DNA from: Chamaecrista fasciculata
Taxonomy: Eukaryota > Streptophyta > Magnoliopsida > Fabales > Fabaceae
Assembly: GCA_003254925.1 (NCBI GenBank)
Contig: QANZ01003656.1
Span: 41,611 to 105,610, forward strand
Direction of reading: 5' to 3'
DNA: 64,000 bases
In this document: one piece after another, positions 49,915 to 63,566 of the stretch
Layout of the letters: every line of letters begins with the position of its first letter
How positions within the stretch are numbered: the first letter of the stretch is position 1
Translations under genes and position numbers: made by a program
Notes under the pieces: model-generated
The model's input: only the letters and a program-made list of their open reading frames with translations
What the model was told of the DNA's origin: nothing
The model's database searches: none

Positions 49915-52900
49915 TCATACGCCAGTAACGTACAAGCTAGCTGCGAAAACAATGTCACGTTTTATGGCATTGGAAGCAATTTCCATTTTCTTGCACATAG
50001 CAGAATTACCCATAATAGCTGCAGCATTTTTAAACTCACGACATGTCTCGTCCAGCCTCACTATGGTTCTCACTATCAAGCCTTCAGGAACATCTGTGAG
50101 CTCACAGATTTCAGCAAACGGAGTACCCTGCAAAAGAAGAAAGATAAGTTTGACCATCAAATCAATAATGGAATTGATTAGGGGGTGTAGTTCTCTGTAG
50201 AAGGAAACCTTTGCCCATTCATAAACCACTTCAACCAGACCAAACTTGAGATTTTCTTGAGCATACTCTTCAGGATTTATTGGTAGATTTTGCTCTGCTT
50301 GAAGCTCTCCAAGTCTAATTGCTGTTTTGTACAATCTACAGCAAAGACATCAAAGTTAAGACCATTTCTCTTTATCGAATTCAAAATTTTAAGACGCTGG
50401 GAAACACAAAATAAGACACCTTTGTTGGCTCATGAATAATTATTTTTAATTCAATTTGTTCAGCTAAAATATTAGCTGAAAATGTTAGTCTATTATTATA
50501 TTAACTCGAAAAGCATAGAACTAGAAGTTTGTGAAAACACAATCGACTCTGCACTAAAAAATTGAACGAGGCACGAGGTCCCAACCAAAAAGTCACTAGC
50601 ATTGACAAATTGCATTCGTTGGCTCTAATTGCTGATGTTATCTTTCAATGGCCTTAATAATTATTACTCAATTTTATATAATTCTTTTAATAGCGTCAAT
50701 CAAATTTTACCAAAATAAATTACTGAATCACCTTGATAACCTTTAATTGTTTAAACAAGTGTAATTATATTTACATATTTTTATAATGCAATCAAGTAAT
50801 AATAGAGTAATATTCTCACACAAATTTATTCACTAAAACAAATAAATCCCTCATTCAATTAAAACAGAGAAATTGTTTTTTTCATCTTCAATTTTAACTT
50901 TAAATCAATGCTCCATAAAAGTGAAAATTAAAACAAAGAACAGACAAAACTACATACACACTTACCTATCTTTTGCCTCAGACAGCTTGGATGTTAGTGA
51001 AGGTTCAGATGTGTTCTTCTGCTGGAACACAAAAGCAGACATTAATGCCACTGCTTCCTCTGGTTCCAGTTCATCCAGTTGATTCTCAAACAAGATCTCG
51101 GTGCATATCAATTCCTCTCCAGAGTTCATCTCACAAGCAACACGGCCTTTCATTTGTACAACAAGGTCATCATCTATACAGCCAATTTTCTTCAGAACAT
51201 CTATCTGAAAAAAAATATATAAATATATGTAAGATAATTTCTAAAGGTGGTATAAGATTAAATAATTACATCAAGAAATGTCATTGATATTTACTGAGAC
51301 GAAAATTCACTAAATGGAAAATGTACCCGGAATTGAAAGTCTGGCATCTGTTGAAGTGCTTCATCTGAAATTTTAAATTTAAGATCATTGACTTCTTCTT
51401 TCAACTTCTTTATGTCTTTCGCCAGCTTAATGTGCTCTTCCAATTTTATACATCCATGACACTGATTCAAGGTCATCTTCTCCAGTAATAGAGTCCACTT
51501 ACGGTATGTTTCCACAAGTTCAACATCCTTCAACTTTAGATCTTGATTAAAAAAATTTACATCAGATAACCAGTGCTAGGGAGAGAAATAATTAATTCAC
51601 TAAGTGAGGTCTACTTTTGACAAATTTGGACACCTTGCAGGAGGTCAATCGTTAAAACCTACTTGCCATCATCTGTACCCAAAAAGAATAATAAAAAAAC
51701 TTATACCAAAATGAGTTCCAACAATTACTTTTAGCCTAAAATTGCACATTGTGGAAGTTATTTGGTCAAAAAGCCACTTGTGACCAGAAAATGACTATTA
51801 GAACTCCCAACATGACTCGCCAAATGAAAAAGCAACCCAATTTGGAATGTGAAAGCAACTTTTACCAAAAGTCCAAAACTAAGCATTGAACTTAAGCACT
51901 AAAGCTGTTAGGTGAGGCCCTAAGAATAATGGGCTTCCAAAGCCATTATCTTTATGTTACCTGATTACAAAACCTCACTTGGTAAGCACAAGACAAAGAA
52001 AAGGTACTTCATACTCATAATCATAGAAATATAATCCAGTGAGAAGGACAAGAGTAGGTATACCCTTAAAAACGTTTCTCCAGGTTCCAGAATCACACCT
52101 TGGATGTCACATGAAACCAAAATTAAAACACAGATGCACAGGCTGATATAGTGATATGACATCATAAGTTTTACAGTACGAAATAAGTATACCCATTCAA
52201 TCTTATATAGATAAAGGAGTTCAAAGTAACCAGAACAAGTTCATAACTATGTTTATGCTAATAATCATCATTTGTAGCATCACTTGCCCTCCACTTTAGG
52301 AGTTTAATATTCATTTCAGCATCACTTCGTTGTGCATGTCACATATCCATCACTACCCCTCATATTCCAATATTATAAGCAAAAAGATTATCAGCTCTAA
52401 TGTTCTATAAGTGGATATTAAAAATCAATTTTTATTTTCATGAATTGATAATACCTTTCACAGGATCCAGAGCTGGAGGGTACTTGTTTCCATCTGATTT
52501 CAAATCCAGGAGCAGCTGCACTGTCTTGGAGTAAGCAGCACTGCTAACATCTTCAAGAAGTCCAACTTGATCAATTTTGATTTTTCTATTGCATATGCAT
52601 AGAAATTCTTTACTATCAACTCCTTGAACCTCATAATTCATTCCACTAGCATAACCATGATGAGGTAGTTTGATGTTGATAACACCAGTTCCTCTACGAG
52701 CCGAAACAGAGGTAGAATATTCATCACCAAGACCACGTTTTGATTTTGGAAGTACAAAATAACCTTGGTTGAATTTATCGCTTTTATCTTGCATATTACC
52801 ACTACCTGGGGCATTTTCCACAGGAGATGGCATATCAGGTCTGACCACTAAAACAATATACTGCTTAAGATTTACGGAAGGTGCTTTCACAATCACTGCA

Positions 52901-55900
52901 AGCAAGTGATCCTGGGCCTGCAAAACAATTATAGTCAAGGTTGAGCACCCATTACCAGTCAAGCAGCTGAACAACCAGACTAGATTCAAAAATCTAAAAT
53001 AACCGCATATACTACAACTCAAAAAGTGACCCCTAAAATCTTGGGCTAAAAAGTTGGCCAGGAGCATGAAGCGATAATGCAAACATAGAAAATAAACCTT
53101 TGGCCTCAACTTAGGTCCTGTATTTCAAATAACTTCCAACTCTGGAAGATATATAATTAAAACATATCTTGAATGATGCCAAACTAAGACTATATTAGAA
53201 TACAAAGCATTCGATAATTATATAAAATAAAAATGAGCTCTGAAAGTTGAAAACTTTCAAGCCATATGAAAAATTTAAAGGTTTAAAGGCTCAAGGAAAG
53301 TAACATCCAATTAAATAAAAATGGCATCGTGCTAAAAAAACTAGGGAGATAAAGTCACAAAGAAAAGGAAGGGACCAAATTAAATGCATTGTTGAAAGAA
53401 TCAATACACTCTGTATGACATTGACCACCAACCTCAATTTATGCCAACATTATAACCACTCAAAGACACTTATGCCCTGTTTCTCAGAACCAAGGTTTCT
53501 TCCTCAGCTCCTCCCACTTGATATCTCTTCCTTTCTTGCCACAAGGCATTTTTCATATTCACTCTATCACAGAAAACTCTGAGCAAATCTCATGGAGAGA
53601 AGACTCCATAAAGGGTCTTATAGCCTTCACCTGTTTCTCACCTCCCTCTCCTGCTTTCTCCCAAAGGAACAACGAAATCCAGAAGAACCCACATTCCTTG
53701 GAAAGTGCTTTACCATGGGAACACTCTTAGTAATTATTTTCTTCACTTGAAGTTTTGAAGACCTCCTAAGTTCTTAATATCTTTTGACATCTTCAATCAA
53801 AACTAAGTATTCTGCATTGGACACCTTTCCTGGCTAAAATTTACTTATCAATCCTGTCATACCATATAAGAATTTTCTTCTAGAGAAAACTCACCTGACC
53901 AACTTTCTATGCATTTCATCTAGTAAGAAATTCAAGAAAATCGAAGATCCTATTAACATGTATTTAAAATGACAGCAACTATATGCACAAAACTGACTGG
54001 AGGGACTCACTGATTGTGATTTTACAACAATAACTCTTCCAGGAGTGAGAAATTGTTGCGCACTAGGGGACTGCAAAATTGCCTCTGAGATTTTGCTACT
54101 GTACTTTTCAGCTTCTGTGTATACATCATAGTATTCCTCGATGGTTGGTTCACCCTTTATACATCTGGATTATTAGAAACAAGAAAAAAAAAATAGAAAC
54201 ATGCTTCAGGAACTATAGATATATGTATAGAGTATTGTAAGAATAAAAAACAAGTCAATACATTAATCGTTTGTCATTTTTTTTGATTGATTGTTTGTCA
54301 TTTTAGTCCCTTAATATTTGGTAAGAATAAAATAAAAACTTTGTTAACCAATTAAAGAGCTAAGAAAAAGAGGATAAGAATTTCTCCAACAGTAACTGCA
54401 TTGGAAACAAAAGGAAGGACTGGAAAGCACATTAGGAATATAGATCTATTCAATTCCTCTGTAAATCTTCCATAGAAAAACCCTATATAAATCAGGCGCT
54501 GACACACATGAAAACCAAGAAAACAATTCTGTTCCACAAGAGGTGTGAAGGAAAAAACTTCTGATTAAGATCTCAGGCGCTATGTTTGATATATAAACAC
54601 CAAAAACAGCACAATGAGCCAACAGGAAAAGAAAAGCTCTCCTAACAAAGGATTTCAACTAAGGGATACCTATTGACCTAAGGAGACCACTGAGTTAGAG
54701 ACATTCTGAGTTCTGACAATCAGATGTACAATTCAACAGTAATGCAATTCTGTTGCAAGCATACCAATGTATATAATACCTTATATATTCCTTTTTAATA
54801 TAGTATAGGAAAACAAATTTTATTAGAAACAAGGAATTAATACAAGGTTGAAGGATAACGAATCTTCTGACAATATAAATGGTAAGAGAATTAAAAAACA
54901 TGAAAATAACCAAGTCCCCCAGTCTCTTATCATGTAGCAGTAGTACCAAGACAACCCTATAAAAGAGATCAAGTAAAGAAAACCATTCAGAAGCTAAGAA
55001 CACAACCTTATCCAACACTAATAGCTAAATCAATGAATCACCATAAAAAATGCATGAAAATTTTGACTTACACTTTATGACATGTAAAATACAATCTACA
55101 TTTATAATGACTATATGATGGAACTATCCCAATTCAGACCTATGAAACAAAAAACAAAGATAGAAATGGGAAGCAACCCATGGCTGAAAATAGGCTTGAG
55201 CCCAATTGGAAGGAGATCCTAGTTTACGAAAGGACAGAAAAGAGATGAGCTGGACAAGAGACAAACAATGAAGAGCAGCTGCATAACAACCTCTGACCTT
55301 TGAGGCTTGTGTGTGCAGGCAGCGCTTTTGGGTCGATATAAATAGTTTTTTGGTGAGGGGAGGGGCAAGGAAAATATCCGTAAGGTTTGGGAGAGAGTCC
55401 AAACGACCTATGTTCTTGGTTAGGGTTATCTTCGTTTGGTTCTGTGTTTCCGTTGTATCAGTACCAGCTTTCCTATACACAAGTGGGATTGAGTCCTTGT
55501 CTATACTGAAATAATACTTGAGCAGAGGTTCCTATCACTATATAATTTATACAATAATTGTAATTGACCAGTTACAGCAGTATTACTGACAACTATGGGA
55601 TTATTTACAAACATATAGAAAGCAAGAGTGAGCATTATGGTAATATATGGTTGAAAGATAAAGAAGAGCGAATAAAATAAAGCCTTAAAACAGAATATTG
55701 ATTAGAAGCATTAAGCACAATGGAAAAAAAAAAAAGTCAACATCCTGTAATGACATACTCAATAGTTGTAGTAGGCTGATTAAGTTTTCGCTTTAAAAGC
55801 TGTTGCATTTCTGGTAGTTTTTTCTGAGCATGGAATTCAGCAAAACTTCTTTTAAGCATNAGCATTAAGCACAATGGAAAAAAAAAAGTCAACATCCTGT

Positions 55901-58900
55901 AATGACATACTCAATAGTTGTAGTAGGCTGATTAAGTTTTCGCTTTAAAAGCTGTTGCATTTCTGGTAGTTTTTTCTGAGCATGGAATTCAGCAAAACTT
56001 CTTTTAAGCATATCCTCCACCTGCAGCCCAAATTTCACAAAAATTACAATAATAATTCATCAGTTGGTAAGAATAGCAATATAAAAGGAGAAATAAACAC
56101 AAATATATAGTGTAAAGAAAATTGAAACAGGATCTAATTTCAATAGTCATAGCCTTAACAGAGGATGTGATAACAATTACTGGTAGAGAACTCTAAATAG
56201 TTTCAACTTTCAATCTGCTAAGGAATGGGGCTTTAATTAACTAATAATTATGGCTTTCTATCTCCAGTCTCCTGCTTTTCTCCTTTTTTTTTAATTTTTT
56301 AATTCTCAACTTCACTCATGTTCACCAGCACTTTTTTCACATTTAATTTTTTTAAATTGCACATATGTATAGCATGTGCAACACTAGTGATATTTTAGGA
56401 AAAGCACACAGTGTAATAGTGTACCTTCAATTCTTCAACTCGTAGGAGATGGAGGATCATAATATATGTAAGTCGAAATTGGGATTCAAGTCGGGTTGCA
56501 CTTCCAACGATGACATGCTTTAAATCCCTATCTTCTGGGATTTCATCACGGCACATTAAAATAACAGTACCAATCTTATCAAGACCTCTTCTTCCAGCAC
56601 GACCAGCCATTTGAGTATATTCCCCTGGAAGTAACTGCCTAAACTCCTTGCCATCAAACTTCCTCAAAGTATCAAAGACTACCTGTGAGAGATTTATTTC
56701 CACTTTATCAGAATATCAGAATATATAATTATCAGTGCACCACAATTCAACGTTGCAATGCACAACAAAGTGTGCCATGCACCATAGCTCCAAGTGCAAG
56801 AGCCTTCTTCGTAACAATGTCCATTAACAAATAACAACTGTGTGTATAAAAGATATATGTCAAAACCATATCTAAGCCTTCACCTAATAGCTTAAGATTT
56901 TGATATTTCAAGAATATTTAATAGTTTGACAATCACTTAAATTCAAACCATAAAATAGGTAATGCTGACATGAAATATAAACTTCAAATTCTAAAACCTA
57001 GATGAGATTTTAATATAGATGCAGAAGGCATCTCCAGCTTAAAGCAGCATCCTTGACAAGAGACTTACTGTTCTAGCAGGTGCGTTGACTCCCATTGCAA
57101 ATGTCTCTGTTGAAAACAAGACCTATTAATTTGAAAGAAGAAAAATCTAAGCAGTCAGATGTTGCTCCTAAATTCATCCACGTAAACAACAGCCTATTAA
57201 AAAAGAGAGACAAAGACAGTGAGAGAACCTATGACTCACAATATAAAGTAATATTCTGCATTTCACAAATTTGTACAGAAAATATAAATTCAATGTCACC
57301 TTGATAACACCACGGCAAAATAGCATTTCAACTACTTCCTTTACAATGGGAAGAAGGCCAGCATGGTGCACAGCAATCCCTCTACGGAGAAGATTCTGGA
57401 CTCGAACAACCTGTCGACAATATGTATTAGTAGCTTAGCTCATAAAGCAAAGAATGCTGGCTATAAATCACCAAACCTGTGGTAAATTTCTGTCAGATCC
57501 TTTCAGTCTTGAAAATGCTTTGTCACAGAAAACACGAATCTCACTTTTCTCTGAGCTACTGGTTAGATCAGTTCCAGTCATATTATCAGCTGATTTATCA
57601 CAGCGATTCTTGGAAAAACAAAATATGACCACCTGTATCAAGTTCCAAAAGCAAAATTAAGATTTTGAAATAAAGCATAACAAAAATAATAAAATCATAG
57701 TGAAAGAACAAATTTCAAATATTGAAAATTGGCCACAAAATATTCCAATCAGATCCCAATTAATTCCAAAATATTCCCTATAAGGATAAGCACAATTGCA
57801 CAATTACGAGTTTCTTAGTCAGTTTCTTTACTATTAAATCTTAGGTTCCTGATCACCTCTGTAGGTGGTTTGCGCATAATCAAGAGTTGCAATAAACATT
57901 TATCTAGCTACCATGTATACTGGTTTGAACCATAACCATATAGAAATGCAAGAAATAGTTGTGTTAAGGGAATAATAACAATCCTCTGTTAAAAAAATCT
58001 AAATTAAGTGGCCCGCATGACCCCCAGTACTTTAGCAACATCACCACAAAGTACGACTGAGTACTGAAGTACACTTTTCCAAATACATTTTGACATACAG
58101 GCAATAATGACTTTTTGGAGAGCTTGTTAATAAGCATCAACCACATAGAAGCTTCTGCTCTCCTGTGGTCCCAATTGCTCTGGCCATTCCCATTATTCTG
58201 ATAGCCTCTTCCATTTTTAGAGAAACTACTTCCATGTTTAACTCGAGCTGCATTTTCACGTTTTTGAGCACGGGCATTGTCATGACCTGCTGAAATCCCT
58301 GAATGTTGTCCAGAACTACCCCCAACAACACCAGTTGAATTCTTTTTCTTGAAAGCATCTTTGGCAGCTTTCATTCCCTGAGGTAGAATTGTTTCACTTT
58401 CACAAATTTTGTAAAGTTCTCCAGAATAAAACAGGCAGTGCTCCAATGGAACGGGTCTTTTCGTTGTCCTGGAGGAAAAGTTGATCATTATGATAGGAAA
58501 ACAATTGGAAATTTTTTAAAAAAAAATTATGGGGGTGTTATTTATGCACCACTCAGGACTTATACTAAATTGTCATGTCATCAACAATCTACGGAACCAA
58601 TATATCATATAATAAAAGCTACTGAAATTTTTTATTAAGAAAGTGCTATACAAATGTAGTTACCTTATTTGTTTTATAATTTAAAGAGGATATGGTGTCT
58701 AGTAAAAACAATTCAGCTAGATAACCATATTTTAAGACTTTAAATTGTTTGAAACTGAAGGATTATCAAATGTTAAAGGATATATCTTAGTGTTTCCTTC
58801 TTCTAATTCCCTTTTCAGTTTAAAAACTTCAATTAACTGAGGTAATCAAATATATAATACTAGTATTACTATTACCCTATTCTTTTATATCCAAAGGCAC

Positions 58901-61900
58901 ATTTGTTTAAAAGTATTTTTGAACCCACTAGATAATCCTCGATAGATCACACTCCATATCTGATATCAATTAACTACTTACCCTGTTTCAGGCCAAAAAA
59001 AAAAAAAACTACTTACCCTGTAACCCGAATTTTCTTTTGTTTTGTACGACCAATCCAATCAGCAAATTCGGCCGTATTAGGTACCTGCAAAATGTTTTCT
59101 TAAATAAATTAAATACAACAGCACATAATAAATTTGCTTATGACCAAAAGCAAAAGGAAAAGCACAATCTGAGACAACCAGAGATATAAACTAAATATGC
59201 AAGGAAACGATATGTTTTTTTTTTACTAAGAAGCTAAAAACTTAGTTGGGGTGTGAAATATAACTGCAAGGGCGTAAATTTGCTTACTAAAAGGCACGTT
59301 CTCCACAAGCTTTAAATGAATAGGGCAAGTAAATAAATTAAATACAGTAGTCACGTTTTGGCCACAAAAAAAATATACAGTAGTCACATAATAAGTTTGT
59401 TGACAGTATTAAAAGTGACAGGAATAGCACAATCTGATACAACCAAAAATATGAACTGAAGATGTAAAGAAATGGCACTGGTTGCAGTAGATCATATATT
59501 TATGATATTATTTTTTTAGTTAGAAGCTAAAGACTTTAAGATGGTGAGTGAAACAGATTGCAAGGGCATACATTTACTCACAAAAAGCCACATTCTCTAC
59601 ATGCTTCAAATGAATAAGGCAAGCAAATATATATACGTAGCTTTTCAAATAAAAATTTGGGGTGCTCTTAACGTAAGAACCATAAAACATAGACTCATTA
59701 AGAATATCAAGCATACATCATCCCCAGCATGACATTAACTGAGGACTTAGTTATCAGGAAAATAAGTACCGTGGCCGAAAGGAGAATGATATTGATGTGT
59801 CTTGGAAGCATGATGATGACTTCTTCCCAAACAACACCTCTTTCAACATCATTGACATAATGTACTTCGTCAAATATAACCTGCCACATTGATGCAGCGA
59901 GTAAATTAATAAATAAATATAGATTATTCCATTTTAATAAAATGTCAATCTTAATTATTTACGAACTGGTTCTATGAAACAAAGAGATCAGGTGCTTCTA
60001 AGAAGATGCCACAGAAGGAGTCTGTTACCCATTCAATATCCCGAATAATATCTGCACCTCGGTAGAGCATCGACCTTAAAATTTCTGTGGTCATGATAAG
60101 ACAAGAAGCCTCTGGCCTCAAGCTTACATCACCAGTAAGCAGCCCAACATCAAACTTCCCACAGAAATCTCTATATTTCTGATTGCTGATGGTTTTTATC
60201 GGAGCAGTATACACAGCCCTAGTGCAGTGCTGTATGAATAAAATTTGATCAGAAAATTTAAAATAACTGAGCTTTTCTCTCTTGTTCTGGAGAAAAAGTA
60301 GTTAAATGAAACAGTAATAGAAAGATTACAAGCTTGGCCTGAATAATATGATACCATCATAGATCTGAGATTTTTTGACAAGTGAACTATGACATTTAAT
60401 CATAGTAACGATTTTGTTCAACAACATTCATGGCTTCATGTCTATTGTGTCAGACAGTAAAAAGAAAGAAAATGAACCAATAACTACTTCAGACATACCT
60501 TTGATGCCAAAGCAAAAGCATATTCTGCAACTACTGTCTTTCCAGCTGATGTGTGAGCAGCAACAAAAACAGACTCCCCCTTCTCAAGATAATATATAGC
60601 CTGCCATTGTTATAGCATAAGGGAATGAAGAAAAATTGTGTTAAAAAAATATATTATTAGTAAGGGTAATTCTATGATGCAACTTGTTGTATCATGCAAC
60701 AAGTGAGGTGTCATGATCTCCATTGTTTGATTGGTTAATGAAACTACTTTTTTCATTATTTCTCAAAATTAAATTACTTGAATAATGGAGATTAAGCCAC
60801 CTCACTTGTTGCATGATACAACAAGTTGCATCATAGACTTACCCTATTAGTAAACATATTCCTTCTGCCTTTTATGTTGCTCCTACTCCTAATAAATTAA
60901 CATCAGAAAAGGTACAGTAGACTTGAACTTTGTGCCTTTGTCCACACTTCAAGGCTCAAGCCAAGCTTTCACATGAGGGGTTGAGTTAGAGATATAGCAG
61001 AGCCATTTATGAGGCTTCTCATAATAGATAGAAGTTTTGGGATGAGAAGGTTATGGATTATAGAGGTAGAAGAGGAAAATGAGAAGACAAACACAAGAGA
61101 AAAGAAAGAAACAGGAAGAAGACAACTAAAAAAGAAAATTAAATCTTTTTTTATCAAAGTAACACTAAGAAATAAGGTAACAAAAATATGACGTGTACTG
61201 TTTGAATCAGAAATTCAGAACTCAGATACTAATGTCTTGGAAAAACAAAGACAGGTTGCAACTTGCAAGCCTCAACAATTAGTTGCATTCACGGAAATGG
61301 AAAGGGAATAGCTCAAAATAAGTAAATTCTAGTTGTTTTGTTCTTTCTCCCTTCTCCAATAAATTCTTTTCATCTACAGAAAAAACTCAAAATGTGGGTG
61401 TTATAATTACTATTAATTAGTTTCAACCAATAAGCAGAAATTGAGAGATAAATATGCCCTATGGATAAATAATTAGAGAATTTTTATCAATCAATACCTC
61501 CTTCTGAAATGCATCCAATTCAAAGGGAAACTCAAGTGCCATATCCGGAACTAGTTCATGAAATTGAGCTGCAATTTCTTTAGTACCACCACGAATAGCC
61601 CAAGCCTGCCACAATAAGCTTTCCAATAAACAACAAAGAAACCACAATGCATATGAAGAAACATCAATTGTGTAAATGCAGACAGCATTATCAGTTCACA
61701 ATCACTTGCCTCCTTCTGTGACAGCCCACCACCATCACTAGATTCATCCAAGTGCAGTTTTGATATTTCCGACTCAGTTGATAAAATCTCATCTAACGAA
61801 AATTCATTCCCATGCATACTGCTAGATACCTCAACCTTATCAACTTCAACTTCCTCTATAACAGACTCCACTTCAGATGAATGACCTTAACAAACACAAT

Positions 61901-63566
61901 GATTATCAGCCACAAAAGGGGGAAATAACTTGGTCTAATGAAGATATTCATCGGTTGCAGAGGCTTAGTACACTTTAACAGAGCACAATGCTAGAGTCAA
62001 AAGATATGCAGTTATTGAGATACTGCAAGTGTTTGTCACAATACCATCTTCTTGTTGTGGAGCACTGTCATCCTCCCAAGCCTTCTTAAATAAGTCATCA
62101 AACTGTAGAGACAACTCACTCTGCATTTCAACATCAACTATTGGTCAATATGAGAAAGCAGATCATGTTTACGATTGCTATTTACATTGTTAACCAAACA
62201 AGCATGCGCTTACACTGATAGTCTCCCTGGTGCTAAGGAATTCCAACATAAGAGGTCCATAATAGTAATATAACTAAAAGAATATAAAATATGAAACCAC
62301 TCTTCCCAAATTTAGATGGAGAAAACAGCAATATGATGATTAACTTACCAGCTTTCCATCTGGTGAGCTCTTCTGCAAATTGACTTCCTTGAAAACATTC
62401 CATGAGCAAGGATATGGCTTCAAATAAGGTAAAATATAACTTCACATCAAGTTTCAAACTAAAAAAAGTTTGTATATAATATTTCCAAAACGAAATAGTA
62501 ATTGATTAAGTGACAAGAGAAAGAAATAACCTTAAGTGCACCAAGGTCCATCCCTTGTTTTAAACTTGGAGGAATAGTCTGCGCAGGGCCACCATTCAAA
62601 ACTTCACACAGCCATTCACCATTAGAAGCACCTTCGGGAAGAATTCTGTCTAAAGCTCGGGTGTCATCCAAACCTCCTGGACGAAAAGGACGATTGTTGA
62701 TACTACCCCTAACAAAGTCCTTAGCAGGCCCAGAGGTGCGAGGTAATGGTCCAGATTCTTCACCTCCTGACATCAGTTCTGATACATCCACCTAATACAA
62801 CAGGATTGGCATAGTCCAACTAACAGACAAATTCACCTAGTAATAACTCAAAAAAAAAATTTGTTGATGTCCTCTGTCATTTTCTATTAATGTTTTCTTT
62901 AGAAGGGTGTCAATAGCAAATCTCCAAAAGGATTTAGATTGCCCTCTTTAGAGTTAGATTCCGGGTGTTTTTTTATTTTTATGGGGAGGATCTCCTGACC
63001 TCTCCTTTTTATCTTTTTATTATTCTCTCTCCCCATCAATAAAATTCTTTTATATATATATATATATATATATCCAATTTTGAAACAAAATTCACATCTT
63101 TACATCCTTTTATCAGGCTAAATGGACCATCCACATGGAAACATGCATGTCACAACTATCCCAATTAGAGACACAACATAGATGATAAAAGGAAAGAAAA
63201 CCTCAGAGATTTTTGGTGTAAACTGTCACAACTCAACAATTCCAAAGCCTCAAAAGTCAAAAGCAAATGATTCTGAAAACAAGTGTTGAATACATAAGAA
63301 GTCCATACCTCCTCAGATTTAGGTTCCCATTTTCCTAGCAATGAACCATTGTTTCGCCGTCGAAATGGTGATTCCCAAACCGGAATCACAACAGACCGTG
63401 GCAAAGATGGCTCCAAAGGCACTTCAGCCTTGTCAAACCAGTCAAACTCCCACTGCCTCCCAGCTTTTTCGGGAGAAAATTCATCAGGGTCCAATCTTGG
63501 GCGGAGATATGTCTCTTCTATATACTTCTTTATAGATTCAGGTGTTTCCTCTGGAAATGCAGGTGG
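49915..63566 (-). CDS. SKI2: SKI2 RNA helicase of the cytoplasmic Ski complex (5' exon outside window)
   Basis: SKI2 is the DExH-box helicase that feeds mRNA into the cytoplasmic exosome. Twenty-two exons lie in the window: 63566-63309, 62791-62531, 62387-62349, 62120-62045, 61885-61710, 61605-61498, 60600-60499, 60229-60029, 59880-59770, 59084-59017, 58468-58099, 57632-57477, 57410-57300, 57122-57069, 56682-56425, 56020-55911, 54164-54011, 52917-52455, 51541-51327, 51204-50966, 50335-50209 and 50127-49915. They encode 1289 residues in one frame. The sequence starts at [17 protein letters not shown], so about 40 N-terminal residues lie beyond 64000. Motifs: AAHTSAGKT (Walker A), FDEVHY (DExH), [22 protein letters not shown] and [10 protein letters not shown]. 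The SKI2-specific arch/insertion and C-terminal DSHCT domain ([20 protein letters not shown]) follow. One intron uses a GC donor (61709-61708). Confidence 0.95.
55707..55859. repeat. Duplicate of 55861-56011 next to a single N
   Basis: 55707-55859 and 55861-56011 are the same sequence apart from the length of one A-run. They are separated only by the N at 55860. The repeated block contains most of the SKI2 exon at 56020-55911 with its donor. The left copy lacks the acceptor and the first codons of the exon. This pattern is what an undetected contig overlap joined with an N would give. Confidence 0.9.
60663..60845. mobile_element. 183-bp MITE with ~50-bp near-perfect inverted repeats in a SKI2 intron
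   Basis: The left arm starts AGGGTAATTCTATGATGCAA and continues CTTGTTGTATCATGCAACAA, then GTGAGGTG. The right arm is its complement with one mismatch in the first 48 nt. A perfect 7-bp duplication, ATTAGTA (60656-60662 and 60846-60852), flanks it. No coding capacity. The high arm identity suggests a fairly recent insertion. It lies between the exons at 60499-60600 and 61498-61605. Confidence 0.85.

Noticed and set aside
55124..55480. 118-aa minus-strand frame in a SKI2 intron
   Set aside because: No recognisable domain and no start or splice context; within an intron whose flanking exons join in frame.
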